From Tillus elongatus (Eukaryota; Arthropoda; Insecta; Coleoptera; Cleridae), in the NCBI GenBank assembly GCA_964006375.1, contig OZ023264.1, forward strand, positions 173,710,295 to 173,774,294: 64,000 nt of DNA. Direction: 5' to 3'. This document shows positions 41,679 to 59,732 of this stretch, in pieces. The position numbers were made by a program, and so were the translations under genes. The number at the start of each line of letters is the position of its first letter. Positions within the stretch are counted from its first letter, which is position 1. The notes under the pieces are model-generated. The model saw only the letters and a list, made by a program, of their open reading frames with translations, searched no databases and was not told the origin of the DNA.

Positions 41679-41773
41679 ATAACTATGATATGAATCAAGA
41701 TTTATTTTAATCAGTTCTAAGTACTAAGTACACTTGGAGAACACCCAAATCACCACAACACATATTTCAGAGA

Positions 41774-41814
41774 CCTTACGATCGTTTCGTTGACAATGTC
41801 AACATCTTCAGAGG
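41774..41814 (-). ncRNA. PLE hammerhead ribozyme in left arm
   Basis: Minus strand: CCT, core CTGAAGA (41811-41805), extra U, GTTGAC/GTCAAC stem II, GAAA, palindromic ACGATCGT, A, then AGG. Same as the 38159 copy and with an intact palindrome. Confidence 0.6.
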
Positions 41815-42377
41815 AAGAAAATTATAACATAAAAATCTAGATCCCGTGTATTTATATCGCGTCAAGGTAAACGAATTAGTCCGAAGTAACGTTGTCGTCC
41901 AAGAACGATTGTTTGTTTATTGCGCAGTGAAACTACGGGATCGTAGACCTGCTTTAATCTTCTCGTCTACAAATTTATGACCCTTATCTAATATAGGTTT
42001 AAAAGGACCTGAGTTATTTAAAGAATCAGCACGTTTCCTTTCGATCTAGAAATTTACTATGTGGATATTGGATCATGCCGATAAAGAAATCTGGTGAGAT
42101 AAACAACATCAATTTAACACATCTTTTTTAAATAGAAAACTAAAAACCCAGGTGTCTGTCTCACCATGTTAACTCCAACAAAGGTCCAAAAGGTCTTTAA
42201 GTCGAGACAAGCATAGAGAATAGTATAAGTATAAGCCGGCCGAGTTATTGACAATAATTTTTATTCTGCCAGACAAATTAGCAGTATTTAAGAGGTCAAA
42301 TGCAAAGAGAAAATAAAGGGCTTAACATTTTTGACAAGTTTCAAATTTTCTTTGTCACTGTGGTGATTATTATCCTA

Positions 42378-42662
42378 GTTTGGCCCACGTACTTAAGATC
42401 ACAATCTTTGCAACTAAGATTTCGTGAACATCTCGCACAGTTACGATATGGTACGGTGGACAAATCATGGGTGGCACAACATATATGGGATAATAATCAC
42501 CACATTGACAAAGAAAATTTGAAACTTGTCAAAAATGTTAGACATCAAACTATGCTTGATTCATTAGAAAGTATTTTTATATTAAGGTCTATTAAGAACA
42601 AAACTTCATTAAATCGTGCGGCACCTGTAATATCAAGCCCTTTATTTTCTCTTTGCATCTGA
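42378..42662 (+). CDS. PLE GIY-YIG endonuclease C-terminus (partial)
   Basis: Open frame to a stop at 42662: SLQLRFREHLAQLRYGTVDK, WVAQHIWDNNHHIDKENLKL, VKNVRHQTMLDSLESIF and ILRSIKNKTSLNRAAP. The RF.EHL...V..HI...NH pattern and the final V..R...LD.LES block match the GIY-YIG domain and tail of Penelope-type proteins. The GIY/YIG strands and the whole RT are missing. The frame extends upstream to 42300 only because it runs into the antisense of the left arm, which is not protein-coding. It belongs to a different PLE family from the fragments at 9.8 and 24.8 kb. Confidence 0.68.
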   Translation, partial: VWPTYLRSQSLQLRFREHLAQLRYGTVDKSWVAQHIWDNNHHIDKENLKLVKNVRHQTMLDSLESIFILRSIKNKTSLNRAAPVISSPLFSLCI

Positions 42663-43239
42663 CCTCTTAAACACTGCTAATTTGTCTGGCAGAATAAAAA
42701 TTATTGTCAATAACTCGGCCGGTTTATACTTATACTAATCTCTATGTTTGTCTCGACTTAAAGATCTGTTCGGTTTGTTGTATCTATGTAGTCAATATAA
42801 ATACTTTCACGTAGAATTAAAATCAGTATAAATATAGTTTTTATGTAGTATTTTAGTTACATTATTTATCCTTTGTTGGAGTTAACATGGTGAGACAGAT
42901 ACCTGGGTTTTTAGTTTACTATTTAAAAAAGATGTGTTAAGTTGATGTTGTTTATCTCACCAGATTTCTTTATCGGCATGATCCAATATCCACATAGTAA
43001 ATTTCTAGATCGGAAGGAAACGTGCTGATTCTTTAAATAACTCAGGTCCTTTTAAACCTATATTAGATAAGGGTCATAAATTTGTCAACCAGAAGATTAA
43101 AGCAGGTCTACGATCCCGGGGTTTCACTGCGCAATAAACAAACAATCGTTCTTCGACGACAACTTTACTTCGGACTAGTTCGTTTACCTTGACGCGATAT
43201 AAATACACGGGATCTAGTTATTTATGTGAGAATTTTCTT

Positions 43240-43280
43240 CCTCTGAAGATGTTGACATTGTCAACGAAACAATCGTAAGG
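43240..43280 (+). ncRNA. PLE hammerhead ribozyme in right arm
   Basis: CCT (43240-43242), core CTGAAGA (43243-43249), extra U, GTTGAC/GTCAAC with ATT loop, GAAA (43266-43269), ACAATCGT (one change from the palindrome), A, AGG (43278-43280). It faces the left-arm copy across the inverted repeat. Confidence 0.57.
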
Positions 43281-43390
43281 TCTCTGAAATATGTATTGTG
43301 GTGATTTGTGTGTTCTCCAAGTGTAATTATTAGTGCTCATCACAGGTTCCAGTTTTCACATAGTAGTTCTAAGTACTAGAATTCCTTAAA

Positions 43391-44112
43391 TATGCCATCC
43401 GTCTTTTCATGAAAAAAAAATCTTAGCTGCCTTGACTTGATTCACTGCAGTTTTAGAAACACCCAAATCCCCCTCTGTAACGATGCTGCTGTTATTGACG
43501 TTACTTCCTTCGCCTGATATGTCTACATAATGCACATTCTAATTACTCTGCTGTATTTTGTCTCACTTTTGAATTGGAAGCACGTCGTTGCTGAAAGTAA
43601 TCATTGTAGAAACAGGATATTTGTCGCCTCATATGAGTAAGTTCGTAACTATGTATATGCATCCAGCGTTCAGATTACAGAAGCATTGGCATATGTCAGC
43701 ACTTCTCTGAAGTACGCTTGAAGTTTGCCTGTAATACGTAAGAGAAAGTATTGATGTGAGCGTAAAACTGGTAGAGTAACTACTATAAACTACTTCAGTT
43801 TGAATTTATTTTGAAAACACCATAGATTTGCCATGATAATAAAATAGCTCTGCATAACGAAATGATATGAAAAGGTGTTCAGCATCGAGTTGATAAAGTG
43901 GCATATTTGTGAATTTTGCTTTCACACTGCATGTACATTCTAGTTTTATTTAATTTCCAATTACTCAAATTAATCGAGTTTTTGTTACTTGTAACTAATT
44001 AATTTTCGATTCATTATAGTTGGCCTCTTAGTTGCTTTATTTATTATTCTAATTATTTCCCTGCTTGTCATTCCTGCTGTTGGTTGATCTTATTTTCGTG
44101 TTTGGTATTAGT
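43391..44112. other. no recognised feature
   Basis: Unassigned sequence between the PLE and the first transposon TIR. Confidence 0.4.
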
Positions 44113-46096
<1,984 letters not shown>

Positions 46097-48838
46097 GACG
46101 TGCACAAACTGGATGGGAATGTATTATTATTATTATTAGAGATAGGGAGACGGTTAAATTAGCAATGTTTTTTTAGAATTTCATGCTCATTCCAAATAAA
46201 ACTTTTAATTTTACCTGCCTCTTTTCGTTTTCGAGTTATTTTGAAAAAAACAATATTTTTCGATTCCTTTTTTCATAAATAGTGGGCATTGATCTGACAT
46301 ATCTAAGACTGCATGTTATCAGGACACTTTTTAGAGAGTAATCTTTTTGTGCTATTCTCAACTTTGGATTGTCATTTGTTTTTTGGCTACAGGTATCACC
46401 GTTTGTTTTTATTATGGCAGCCATATTAGATTTTTGCTCATGTGATAACATGTGAAAAGAGCTTTCCAATGATGTACAACATACTTGAGAAATCTTGTGA
46501 TTGCACTGACAATTTTGAGAAAAATCGTTTTGAGGATAGTAGGCTATGAGATCCAATACCAGAAAATAAACGTGTTCAAAAAGCATTAGGCCATAGAGTT
46601 TAACAATAGACTTCTACTTTTAACATAATTTTCCGTAACGATTCACGATAAAAAAATTGAAACTTTGAGCACACTAATGAATCGGCCTATTATTACAAAT
46701 GATATTTTACATTACAACATTATCCTAAAAAAATGTTATAATTAAATTAAATAGGTAAACCTAGTAAATAACTAAATTTACCAACAGAATACAATAAAAA
46801 GCAGATTAATGATTTACGAAGACGCCTTTGAAAATTGTTTGATTTTTGAACTGAAAAATAACAATATAAAGGTTGCTATGGATATAACACTGTGGCGACA
46901 ATTAAGAATACTGTCATTCTTTATCATCTAAACAAATTGAGGTGTATTTAACACGTTGCTTAAAATTTTGTACTAAATAGTTTGCTTCATGTTTATTTTA
47001 TATATTATTCAACTATATGTTCAGTAATGAGGAATATTTTGACATGTTGGAATGTTATATTCGTTCTAACCGAAATATTGAGGCAGCTGCAAATTCATAT
47101 CGAAACAACTATCCAGAAAGACGACAACCAAACACCAAAATATTTCGCAGGATAGCGACCAATCTATTGAACGACGGTAGCTTCCACGCAAAGAAGCTAC
47201 CAAAGCCTAGAAATGAAGAAAGAAATAATGCCGTCTTACAGCTTTCAAACGAAAACCCTCCGCAATTTGTTCGGTTTTATGGTGAACAAAGTGGCGTTCC
47301 AAAAAGTACGGTACACCGTGTATTAAAAAAAAAAGTCATTACCATCCATAAAAACCTACAATTGTACAAGGCTTAAATGTTGACGATTACCCTAAGAGAC
47401 TTCAATTCTGCAGATGGTATCAAGGACAATGTCAACAAGATGAAAATTTTGATTTGAAAATAATATGGACTGATTAATCCAAATTTAGAAATTGTGGTGT
47501 GTATAATCGCCATAATAGGCATTATTGGGCAAATAAAAATCCCCATCTAAAGAAAGAAAGACGATTGCAAGACAGATTTGGTATTAATGTTTGGTTCGGC
47601 TTATTAGGTAAAAAACTGTTATTATTATTTGTAGATTCGACAGTTAATTCTAAAAAATTAACTGGGGAAAGGTATCTTAATCTATTGTGAAATGATATCT
47701 TACCAACAATTAGAAGAGCTCGTGATAATTTGGACGGGATTTGGTACCAACAAGACGGTTGTCCAGCTCACAATGCTAGGATCGTCAAAGAATTTTTGTA
47801 CTAAAATTGTAATAATCGTGTCATTTGTAACAATGGGCCAGTTCATTGGTGTGCTCGAAGTCCTGATATAACACCCATGGATTTTTATTTTTGGGGTATT
47901 CTGAAGAATGATGTGTAAAAATTCGATCCACCACAAAATATCAATTAATTACGAAACAAAATCGCGGAAGCTATAAATCATATTAACCGAAACACCCTCA
48001 CCAGAGTTTGCAGGAATGTTTCAAAAAGGTGTATAAAGTGCATTGATCAAAACGGTGGCCATATTGAACAATTTTCTATTTAGTGTATTTTTAAGTTTCT
48101 ATTTAATTATTTGTTGAGTTCCGTTTCTAATTGTGTTGTTTTGTAGAGTTTAAGTTTCTATTTGTTATTGCCGGGTTTCGTTATTAAACCGTTTCACATA
48201 ATATTACCTAGCATTATTACCTAATTAAGTATTGTAAATTAAATCAATATCTTTTTTTATCGTTAGTCATTACGGAATATTATGTTAAAAGTAGATGTCT
48301 AGTGTTAGACTGATTACTGATTTTTGACAATTTTTTTTTGTCATTTGTTTTCTGGTATTGGATTTCATCGAATACTATCCTCACAACGGTTTTTCTCAAA
48401 ATTGCCAGTACAATTACAAGATTTCTCAAGCATGTTGTACACGATTAGAAAACTCCTTTCACAGGCTATCACATGAGCAAAAAATCCAATATGGCTGCCA
48501 TAATAAAATCAAAAATCGATGCCTGTAGCTCGAAAATAATTGACAATCCAAAGTTGAGAATAGCACAAAAAGATAACTCTGTAAAAAGTCTCCCTATAAT
48601 ATGCAAGTCTTATACATGTAAGATCAACGCCTACTCAGATATTGAAGAAAAAAGAAATCGACAAATATTGGTTTTTTCAAAATAACTCGAAAACGACAAG
48701 AGACAGGGAAAATTACAAAGTATCTTTGGAACGAGCATGATATTCTACAAAACATTGCTAATTCAACCGTTTCTCTATCTCTATTAATAACGGAGATAGC
48801 ATTACATTCCTATCCAGTTTGGGACACACCGTATATTG
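46097..48838 (+). mobile_element. Tc1/IS630-type transposon with ~560-bp TIRs
   Basis: The left arm (46097-46665) and right arm (48275-48838) are inverted repeats, sharing for example TGGATTGTCATTTG-like, ATTATGGCAGCCATATT and CTCATGTGATAAC-like blocks; the far right end is GGGACACACCG next to TATA. Neither arm is coding; frames there are repeat shadows. The transposase pseudogene is central. Confidence 0.85.
47017..48084 (+). pseudogene. DUF4817-type transposase, inactive
   Basis: The intact N-terminal frame (47017-47376) shows the recognition domain: MFSNEEYFDMLECYIRSNRN, YRNNYPERRQPNTKIFRRIA, FVRFYGEQSGVPKSTVHRVL. Shifted frames continue DYPKRLQFCRWYQGQC, KIIWTD followed by a stop (first Asp kept), HYWANKNPHLKKERR, GINVWFGLLGKKL, IWYQQDGCPAHNARIVKEFL (second Asp), VHWCARSPDITPMDFYFWGI (third Asp), and the C-terminal QNGGHIEQFSI. 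The triad is recognisable but at least four stops or shifts intervene. It is the best-preserved recognition domain among the five such elements in the window. Confidence 0.85.
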
Positions 48839-48839
48839 T

Positions 48840-49340
48840 TTAGGGAGAAACAAACCAATTTCACCAATAACTCATAAAGATGTTTGAATGAGTTGTGTTC
48901 CGGCATTCCTCTATGTTCAAATGCTTTCGAGCATATATTCTGCACTCCTTACATACATTAAAAATTGATTACGCATAAAAATAAACTCTGTTATTTCCAG
49001 GTTAGCAATTAAGCGACGAACGCCGCTCCATACTTAAGGTAATTTTGGACAAAAGTTTATCAAAATAACAATTAATAACATCAAGACACGATTTTAACTA
49101 GAACACAGGGTCATATAGTTCCTTAAGACCGGCTCCAAGTACAAGATAAATAAAACTGATCTAAAAACTATTACGAAGAATATGTTGCGACCTAATTTGA
49201 TATCGACAATTGTGCTAAATTGGGTTACTGAAGAAACTGCAACGTTTGGATGAAATTTACCAAAGATAAGTTCAGAATAAAGTATGTCTTAAAAACTATA
49301 TGCAATAATATATTTTATTAGGATTTCCCCATAAGAGAAC
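48840..49340. other. no recognised feature
   Basis: Unassigned 0.5 kb between a transposon and a solo LTR. Confidence 0.4.
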
Positions 49341-49344
49341 ATAA

Positions 49345-50103
49345 TGTTACAAAGCACTTAAATAGATGTAGATGCGGTGTTGCCACATCTCCAAAACTTC
49401 CCCAGGATCTGGGAATTCTTGTACAATCTGGAAACACCGCCTCGCCACCCCCTTGGGGTGCCTGAGGCGAACCTCGCCCCACCACCACACAGGCGAAGTC
49501 GCAATCTTCTAGGACCAAAAATAACGAGCTTACCAACTTGTACCCCGTCTGAACGGATAACTGAGGTCTGCGCATTTCGAACACCCTGTATATACACCCT
49601 GTGTACGCAGCGAACCCTTACACCCTGTTTATGCAGAGAGATATTATAGTACGAGAAACACCTCTTGTGTAACATAGGAGTGATGACCACATTTGGATCA
49701 TCCTATATATACATCCCCCTGTATACACACGGGACCAATCTGTATTCACAGAACCTTCTAGCAAAAGGAGGTCCTGGAACATTCTGGAATGGAACACTCC
49801 AGAAACGAGGTAGAAGGTACGACAGGTAAATAAAGGCGAAAGCAAGCCAGCTCAGGCAGTTCAGTTCAATCAGATAATGTTGAAGTGACTCGAAGAAGCA
49901 GTAACCAGTGTGAAGTCTTAGAGAGTAGCGACTGTAGTCTAGTATAGTGACTTGTGTGCAGATCAGTGATTGTAAGGACAGATAAACTAAGTGTTTTGTG
50001 ACAGAGACATTCTAGAACTTTTATTGTATGCATATTTAGAGAGTATATAAAGTTGTTTTGTTAAAATTGTCTCGCTTATCCAGAACCCGGCAAAAACGCA
50101 ACA
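49345..50103 (+). mobile_element. solo LTR of an LTR retrotransposon
   Basis: 759 bp, starting TGTTACAAAG and ending AACGCAACA, that is TGTT...AACA ends, flanked by the 4-bp duplication ATAA at 49341-49344 and 50104-50107. Inside, TAAATAAA (49827-49834) lies about 30 bp before the initiator-like TCAGTT (49861-49866); a TATAAAG at 50046 could serve as polyadenylation signal, giving a U3-R-U5 order on the plus strand. No gag/pol remains, so the element was lost by LTR-LTR recombination. The superfamily is not certain. Frames of 75-110 codons here are spurious. Confidence 0.8.
49755..49866 (+). promoter_or_regulatory. LTR promoter with heat-shock-like elements
   Basis: At 49777-49794 four 5-bp modules follow in phase: GAA, TTC, GAA, GAA, each separated by two bases (GGAACATTCTGGAATGGAAC). 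Another GAACCTTC is at 49751 and a TTCTAGAA at 50010-50017. This is the pattern bound by heat-shock factor (repeated nGAAn in alternating orientation), 70-90 bp upstream of the predicted start at 49863. Stress-inducible transcription is inference. Confidence 0.5.
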
Positions 50104-50611
50104 ATAATGTATTTTAATAACAGTTTTCGTTTCATTTCTATGAGTACTGTCGTCAACAAAAAGTTAAAGCTAATGGTTTTTATCAGGATTTATTGCGATT
50201 AGGAAGACTAAAACCACCATGTAAGAGCCTACACCATTAAAACCGTGTTGAAGAATAATTCCGTATAAATTATTAACAGTCGATTTGGACGCCTTATGTT
50301 ATCCCCGATTTCTAGGGCGTTTCTATCATTTAGGGGAAACTTCCCCAATTTATTACTTTCACCCTTGTCCATTATATCGATACAAAGAAAGAATTTGTCT
50401 GGCGTTCCGCTAAGTGATTCACAACAAGTATTCACTCCACCTACTTTATGCACCAAATATTTTAATTAAAGTTTGTCTAGTATACCCGGACAGAGATTTA
50501 TCAATATCATATTTTGTGAATGCGCACAACTAAGTATTTCATTTTAGTCTCCAAATGAAAGTTCTATAAAAATTTGAGTCATACAAATGAAAAAAATAAC
50601 TAAAATTTAAT
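50104..50611 (-). other. unassigned; small minus-strand frame
   Basis: A 75-codon minus-strand frame (50456-50229) contains VHKVGGVNTCCESLSGTPDK and LPL-free polar sequence; it is not recognised and could be chance or a fragment of a degraded transposase. No other feature was seen. Confidence 0.25.
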
Positions 50612-51778
<1,167 letters not shown>

Positions 51779-51889
51779 ATACTAACCTAATTGATTCAGG
51801 AATTTATATATTTACATAACGTGGTGAAAATCTATTAACGCTTTCTTAGCCAATATAGATATTTAAGTATACAGAACATTTTAGTAAAT

Positions 51890-52245
<356 letters not shown>

Positions 52246-52249
52246 AAGT

Positions 52250-53337
52250 CTGGACGCAGAAAGTGCGTTATGGTAGTGAATTTTCATAAAAATGTTTTTA
52301 ATAGCAAATATGTTTTTTTTAAGAAAGCAGGCATCAAATTTGGTTCCAGTATAACCTATATAGTAAAGACAATGTGCCATGTTTCGTCAAAATGACTTTA
52401 TTGTTTGAAAACGTAAAAAAATATCCGAAAGTAAAGTTCAAGTGTTCCCAAAAAAACTCGTTTCTTGGTCAACCTTTTAGGTTAATAGCAAATTGAGCCT
52501 TTCAAATATGAAGCATTTAAACCAAATTCACTACCATAACGCTGTTGCTGCGTCCAGAATTTTTTTTCCTACAAACATGCCTTCTTTTTCGATGGGAAAT
52601 ACAAAAATGCAATAACGCGTATTCGTCAAAAAAAAAAAAAGAAAAAAAAAGAAAATTTGCATCACCAACGACTTATGGGCCAGCCTGTGATTGTAGAAAT
52701 ATCTTTTAAGATGTAGCTCAAGACACCCTATAATTAATCTTTTTTTTTCATATCTTGTATAATAACGGCTATATTGAACTTCATTGATTTTTTACGAAAA
52801 TTCCACAAAAATTGTATACCAACAAACTATAAACTCTATCTAAGGCTACTCTTAAGCATCAGAGAAAGGGTCTATTTGAAATGAATTTTCTGGAAACATT
52901 TTAGTAAAATGAAGGACAATGACGGTTGAAACTAAGGCTTCACGGTTTGTGAAACATTCTTCTTGAGACATTTTCTTTCCATAACCCGTATTAGATTTAA
53001 GTTCTTTGACTAAATGTTGCCAATTTTGACGTTTTAAATAGCGACTTTGACGTTTTGAGGAAAACCCCAATTTATCTTTCTTTAAATGCCTATAACTATA
53101 AACCTATAGAGCTAAATTTTGAAACGTAATTTAGCTATAATAATGTAAACCCCCGAACAAAACTTGGTTGCCCTTACTTTTTTAATTCCGCAGATAATTT
53201 TTTTTCTAAAGAAAACACAAAATTTTTCGGGAAAACCTCAGCCGATTTTCCTGGCTAACGAACTTATCCTAGCCACTTGTAGAGGGAAGGTATTCACCAA
53301 ATTTACCTAAAATCGGCCCATTATTTTTTGAGATATC

Positions 53338-53411
<74 letters not shown>

Positions 53412-53691
53412 GTGAATTTTCATAGAAATGATCTGGCACAAAATATTTTATTATAACTTTTTTTTCTTGTTACATAGAAATATATATAAATTTTGGTGTG
53501 TAGTTTACTTTTTGTATCGTAAACCTATCTATCAAAATATAATTTTTTGAGATAAAATTTTTTTCGAATGAAAACTGAAAATTTTCCTGGAAAACCTTTT
53601 CCTGACTAACGAACTTATTGAAGCCATTTACAAAGAGATTGTACGTGCCAAATTGTATGACAATTGGCCTATTAATTTTTGAGTTAACGGT

Positions 53692-53775
<84 letters not shown>

Positions 53776-53912
53776 CATATAAAAATTGAAACTGACCTCA
53801 GATATGGGTTCTAGGGGTCCTAGTTCGCGCTCAATCGCAATTTTTCTTCAAAATTCAAAAGTCGGGATCTCTCCATTGGTGAATTTCTTCTACGAAAATT
53901 CACTAAAAATGT
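52250..53912 (-). repeat. long HLE, reverse, with a nested short copy
   Basis: Opens GTCTGGACGCAGAAAGTGCG; the 3' module closes at about 52560 (GCTGTTGCTGCGTCCAG); the middle region and right arm follow, then a TA array at 53341-53402. A second reverse copy begins at about 53410 (AGTGAATTTTCATAGAAATG), with right arm, TA array (53696-53774), 5' arm and hairpin ending at about 53912. Two HLEs have fused or nested here. Confidence 0.72.
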
Positions 53913-54006
53913 TAACGCAACGAGCTGGCGATACGTGTAAAAGCGTGTCTTACATCTCACTTAGTTTTGGGAGGCTGGCTACCACAACCGTATTACTTTA
54001 TAGGCG

Positions 54007-54090
54007 TATTTTCGCTGCAATTAGTATGCCGTACTGACGAGCTTTAATTAGAGCGAAACCGGTCTACGGTTATAATTGTGGTAAGGATAC
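54007..54090 (+). ncRNA. type I hammerhead ribozyme, core intact
   Basis: Core CTGACGA at 54034-54040; stem II GCTTT/AGAGC with AATT loop (54041-54054); GAAA at 54055-54058; self-complementary ACCGGT (54058-54063) as stem III; GTC triplet with predicted cleavage between 54064 and 54065. Stem I is CCGTA (54029-54033) with TACGG (54065-54069), an internal loop (TATG against TT), then TATTTTCGCTGCAATTA (from 54007) pairing with TAATTGTGGTAAGGATA (from 54073) including several G-U pairs. An internal loop in stem I facing loop II is typical of efficient natural hammerheads. All invariant core bases are present. Confidence 0.82.
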
Positions 54091-54326
54091 ATCTAGCCTT
54101 ACATACTTTGTCCCTATATTAGGATAGAAATGGGCCAGGGCTAACAATTTGCTAAATTGTTAGTTGTTTGTACACAGTCTCTATTTTTTTACATTTTTTG
54201 TTATTTGGAGCTACCGTGGCAACATACTACTTGGTTCGGCAACGAGATGGCGACACGCGTAAAAGCGTGTCTCACCACTCACTTAGTGTTTGAAGGCTGG
54301 CTACCATAACCGTATACTTTATAGGT

Positions 54327-54411
54327 GTATTTTCGCTACAATTAGTATACCGTACTGACGAGCTCTAATTAGAGCGCAACCGTTATACGGTTCTAATTGC
54401 GATGAGAATAC
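54327..54411 (+). ncRNA. type I hammerhead ribozyme, core mutated
   Basis: Second-unit copy. Core CTGACGA (54355-54361) and a perfect stem II (GCTCT/AGAGC) are kept, but GAAA reads GCAA and the ACCGGTC segment reads ACCGTTA. Stem I CCGTA/TACGG and CAATTAG/CTAATTG remain. The A13 change predicts an inactive ribozyme while the fold survives. Confidence 0.72.
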
Positions 54412-54427
54412 ATCTAGCCTTACATTC

Positions 54428-54475
54428 ATATAAAAATTCGCTACCATAATGCATAGGCTGGGTCCCGAAGTTTTT
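54428..54475 (+). repeat. HLE 3'-end scrap
   Basis: AAAAATTCGCTACCATAATG followed by CATAGGCTGGGTCCCGAAG, a diverged HLE 3' terminus joined directly to the retrozyme array. Confidence 0.55.
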
Positions 54476-54689
54476 CTAATTTAACCATGACAACTATAAA
54501 ACGATAACTTTACGGTTTGTGGAGTTTTAATAGCTAGCGGATTTTTAATTCTATTCAGTATGGTTACCACTGAATTGCAACTTCTAAGGGGTTAAATAAA
54601 ACTATATAATTAAAGATTATCAATTACAGTTCATGGGGTAAAAAAATAAGTTAAATTTCTAGCTTATGGTGAGCTTGCTAAAACTAAAA

Positions 54690-56246
<1,557 letters not shown>

Positions 56247-56330
<84 letters not shown>

Positions 56331-56463
56331 CATATAAAGTCTGAAACCGACCTCGGATTTGGGTTCCAGGGGTCCTAAATAGCGCTCATTTGAAGACATT
56401 TTTTCAAAATTCGAAAGTCGGGATCTCCTCATTAGTGAATTTTTTTTAAGAAAATTCACTAAA
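56247..56463 (-). repeat. HLE 5' half, reverse
   Basis: TA array 56247-56329, then AACATATAAAGTCTGAAACC, the arm with GGGTTCCAGGGGTCC and TCGGGATCTCCTCATTAG, and the 5' hairpin ending TTCACTAAAAA at about 56463. The right arm and 3' end are absent. Confidence 0.7.
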
Positions 56464-59348
<2,885 letters not shown>

Positions 59349-59360
59349 TATATATATATA

Positions 59361-59445
<85 letters not shown>

Positions 59446-59574
59446 ATTCCTACTAATAGTGAATTTTATTTTTTTGAAAAAATTTCTTCAAATGAGCGCG
59501 AACTAGGCACCTTAGACTACAAATCCGGGGTCAGTTTAAATTTTTATACGTTTATATATATACAAGCTATTAAC

Positions 59575-59732
59575 ATCTAGGACGAAACAAGGAACTTTAT
59601 CTCTAACACGACTCCGGTACAAAATCTGTACGTCAGTTGCCGCCGTACAACCACACTGATGAGCTCAAATAAGAGCGAAACTAGTATGTGTTTCCAGTAA
59701 TAATCTTGATATATCTATTTTAATATTATATG

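Larger units (their letters stand above)
41690..43390 (+). mobile_element. Penelope-like element ends as a 1.7-kb inverted repeat
   Basis: The right arm (about 42487-43390) carries the GIY-YIG C-terminus, 3' non-coding region and hammerhead. The left arm (about 41690-42378) is the inverse copy of the same, down to TCACCACATTGACAAAG-like sequence, with a deletion relative to the right arm of roughly 100-150 bp near 42185. The unpaired centre is about 108 bp and holds coding sequence. Inverted partial copies joined upstream are a known PLE peculiarity. No reverse transcriptase is present. Confidence 0.82.
53925..54427 (+). mobile_element. retrozyme-like tandem array, 321-bp unit, 1.6 copies
   Basis: Unit one starts near 53930 (AACGAGCTGGCGATACGTG) and unit two near 54241 (AACGAGATGGCGACACGCG). 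The same core positions (54034 and 54355) give a period of 321 bp. Both units share AAAAGCGTGTCT, GGCTGGCTACCA, TTATAGGTGTATTTTCGCT-like sequence, the hammerhead, and CATCTAGCCTTACAT. The second unit stops after CATCTAGCCTTACAT, joined to HLE sequence. No frame is present. The inverse copy is at 16359-16727. Compact non-coding tandem units with one hammerhead each are what animal retrozymes look like: RNA is cut to monomers, circularised and re-integrated with help from another retroelement. The last steps are inference. Confidence 0.75.

Noticed and set aside
42300..42377. N-terminal extension of the GIY-YIG frame
   Set aside because: This part is the antisense of the PLE left arm; homology to GIY-YIG proteins starts only downstream.
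46236..46586. 116-codon minus-strand frame
   Set aside because: It lies wholly within the long TIR of the 46.1-kb transposon and is mirrored at 48473-48685, so it reflects the inverted repeat, not a protein.
49318..49845. Four overlapping frames of 75-110 codons
   Set aside because: They fall inside the solo LTR, overlap on opposite strands and show no domain.
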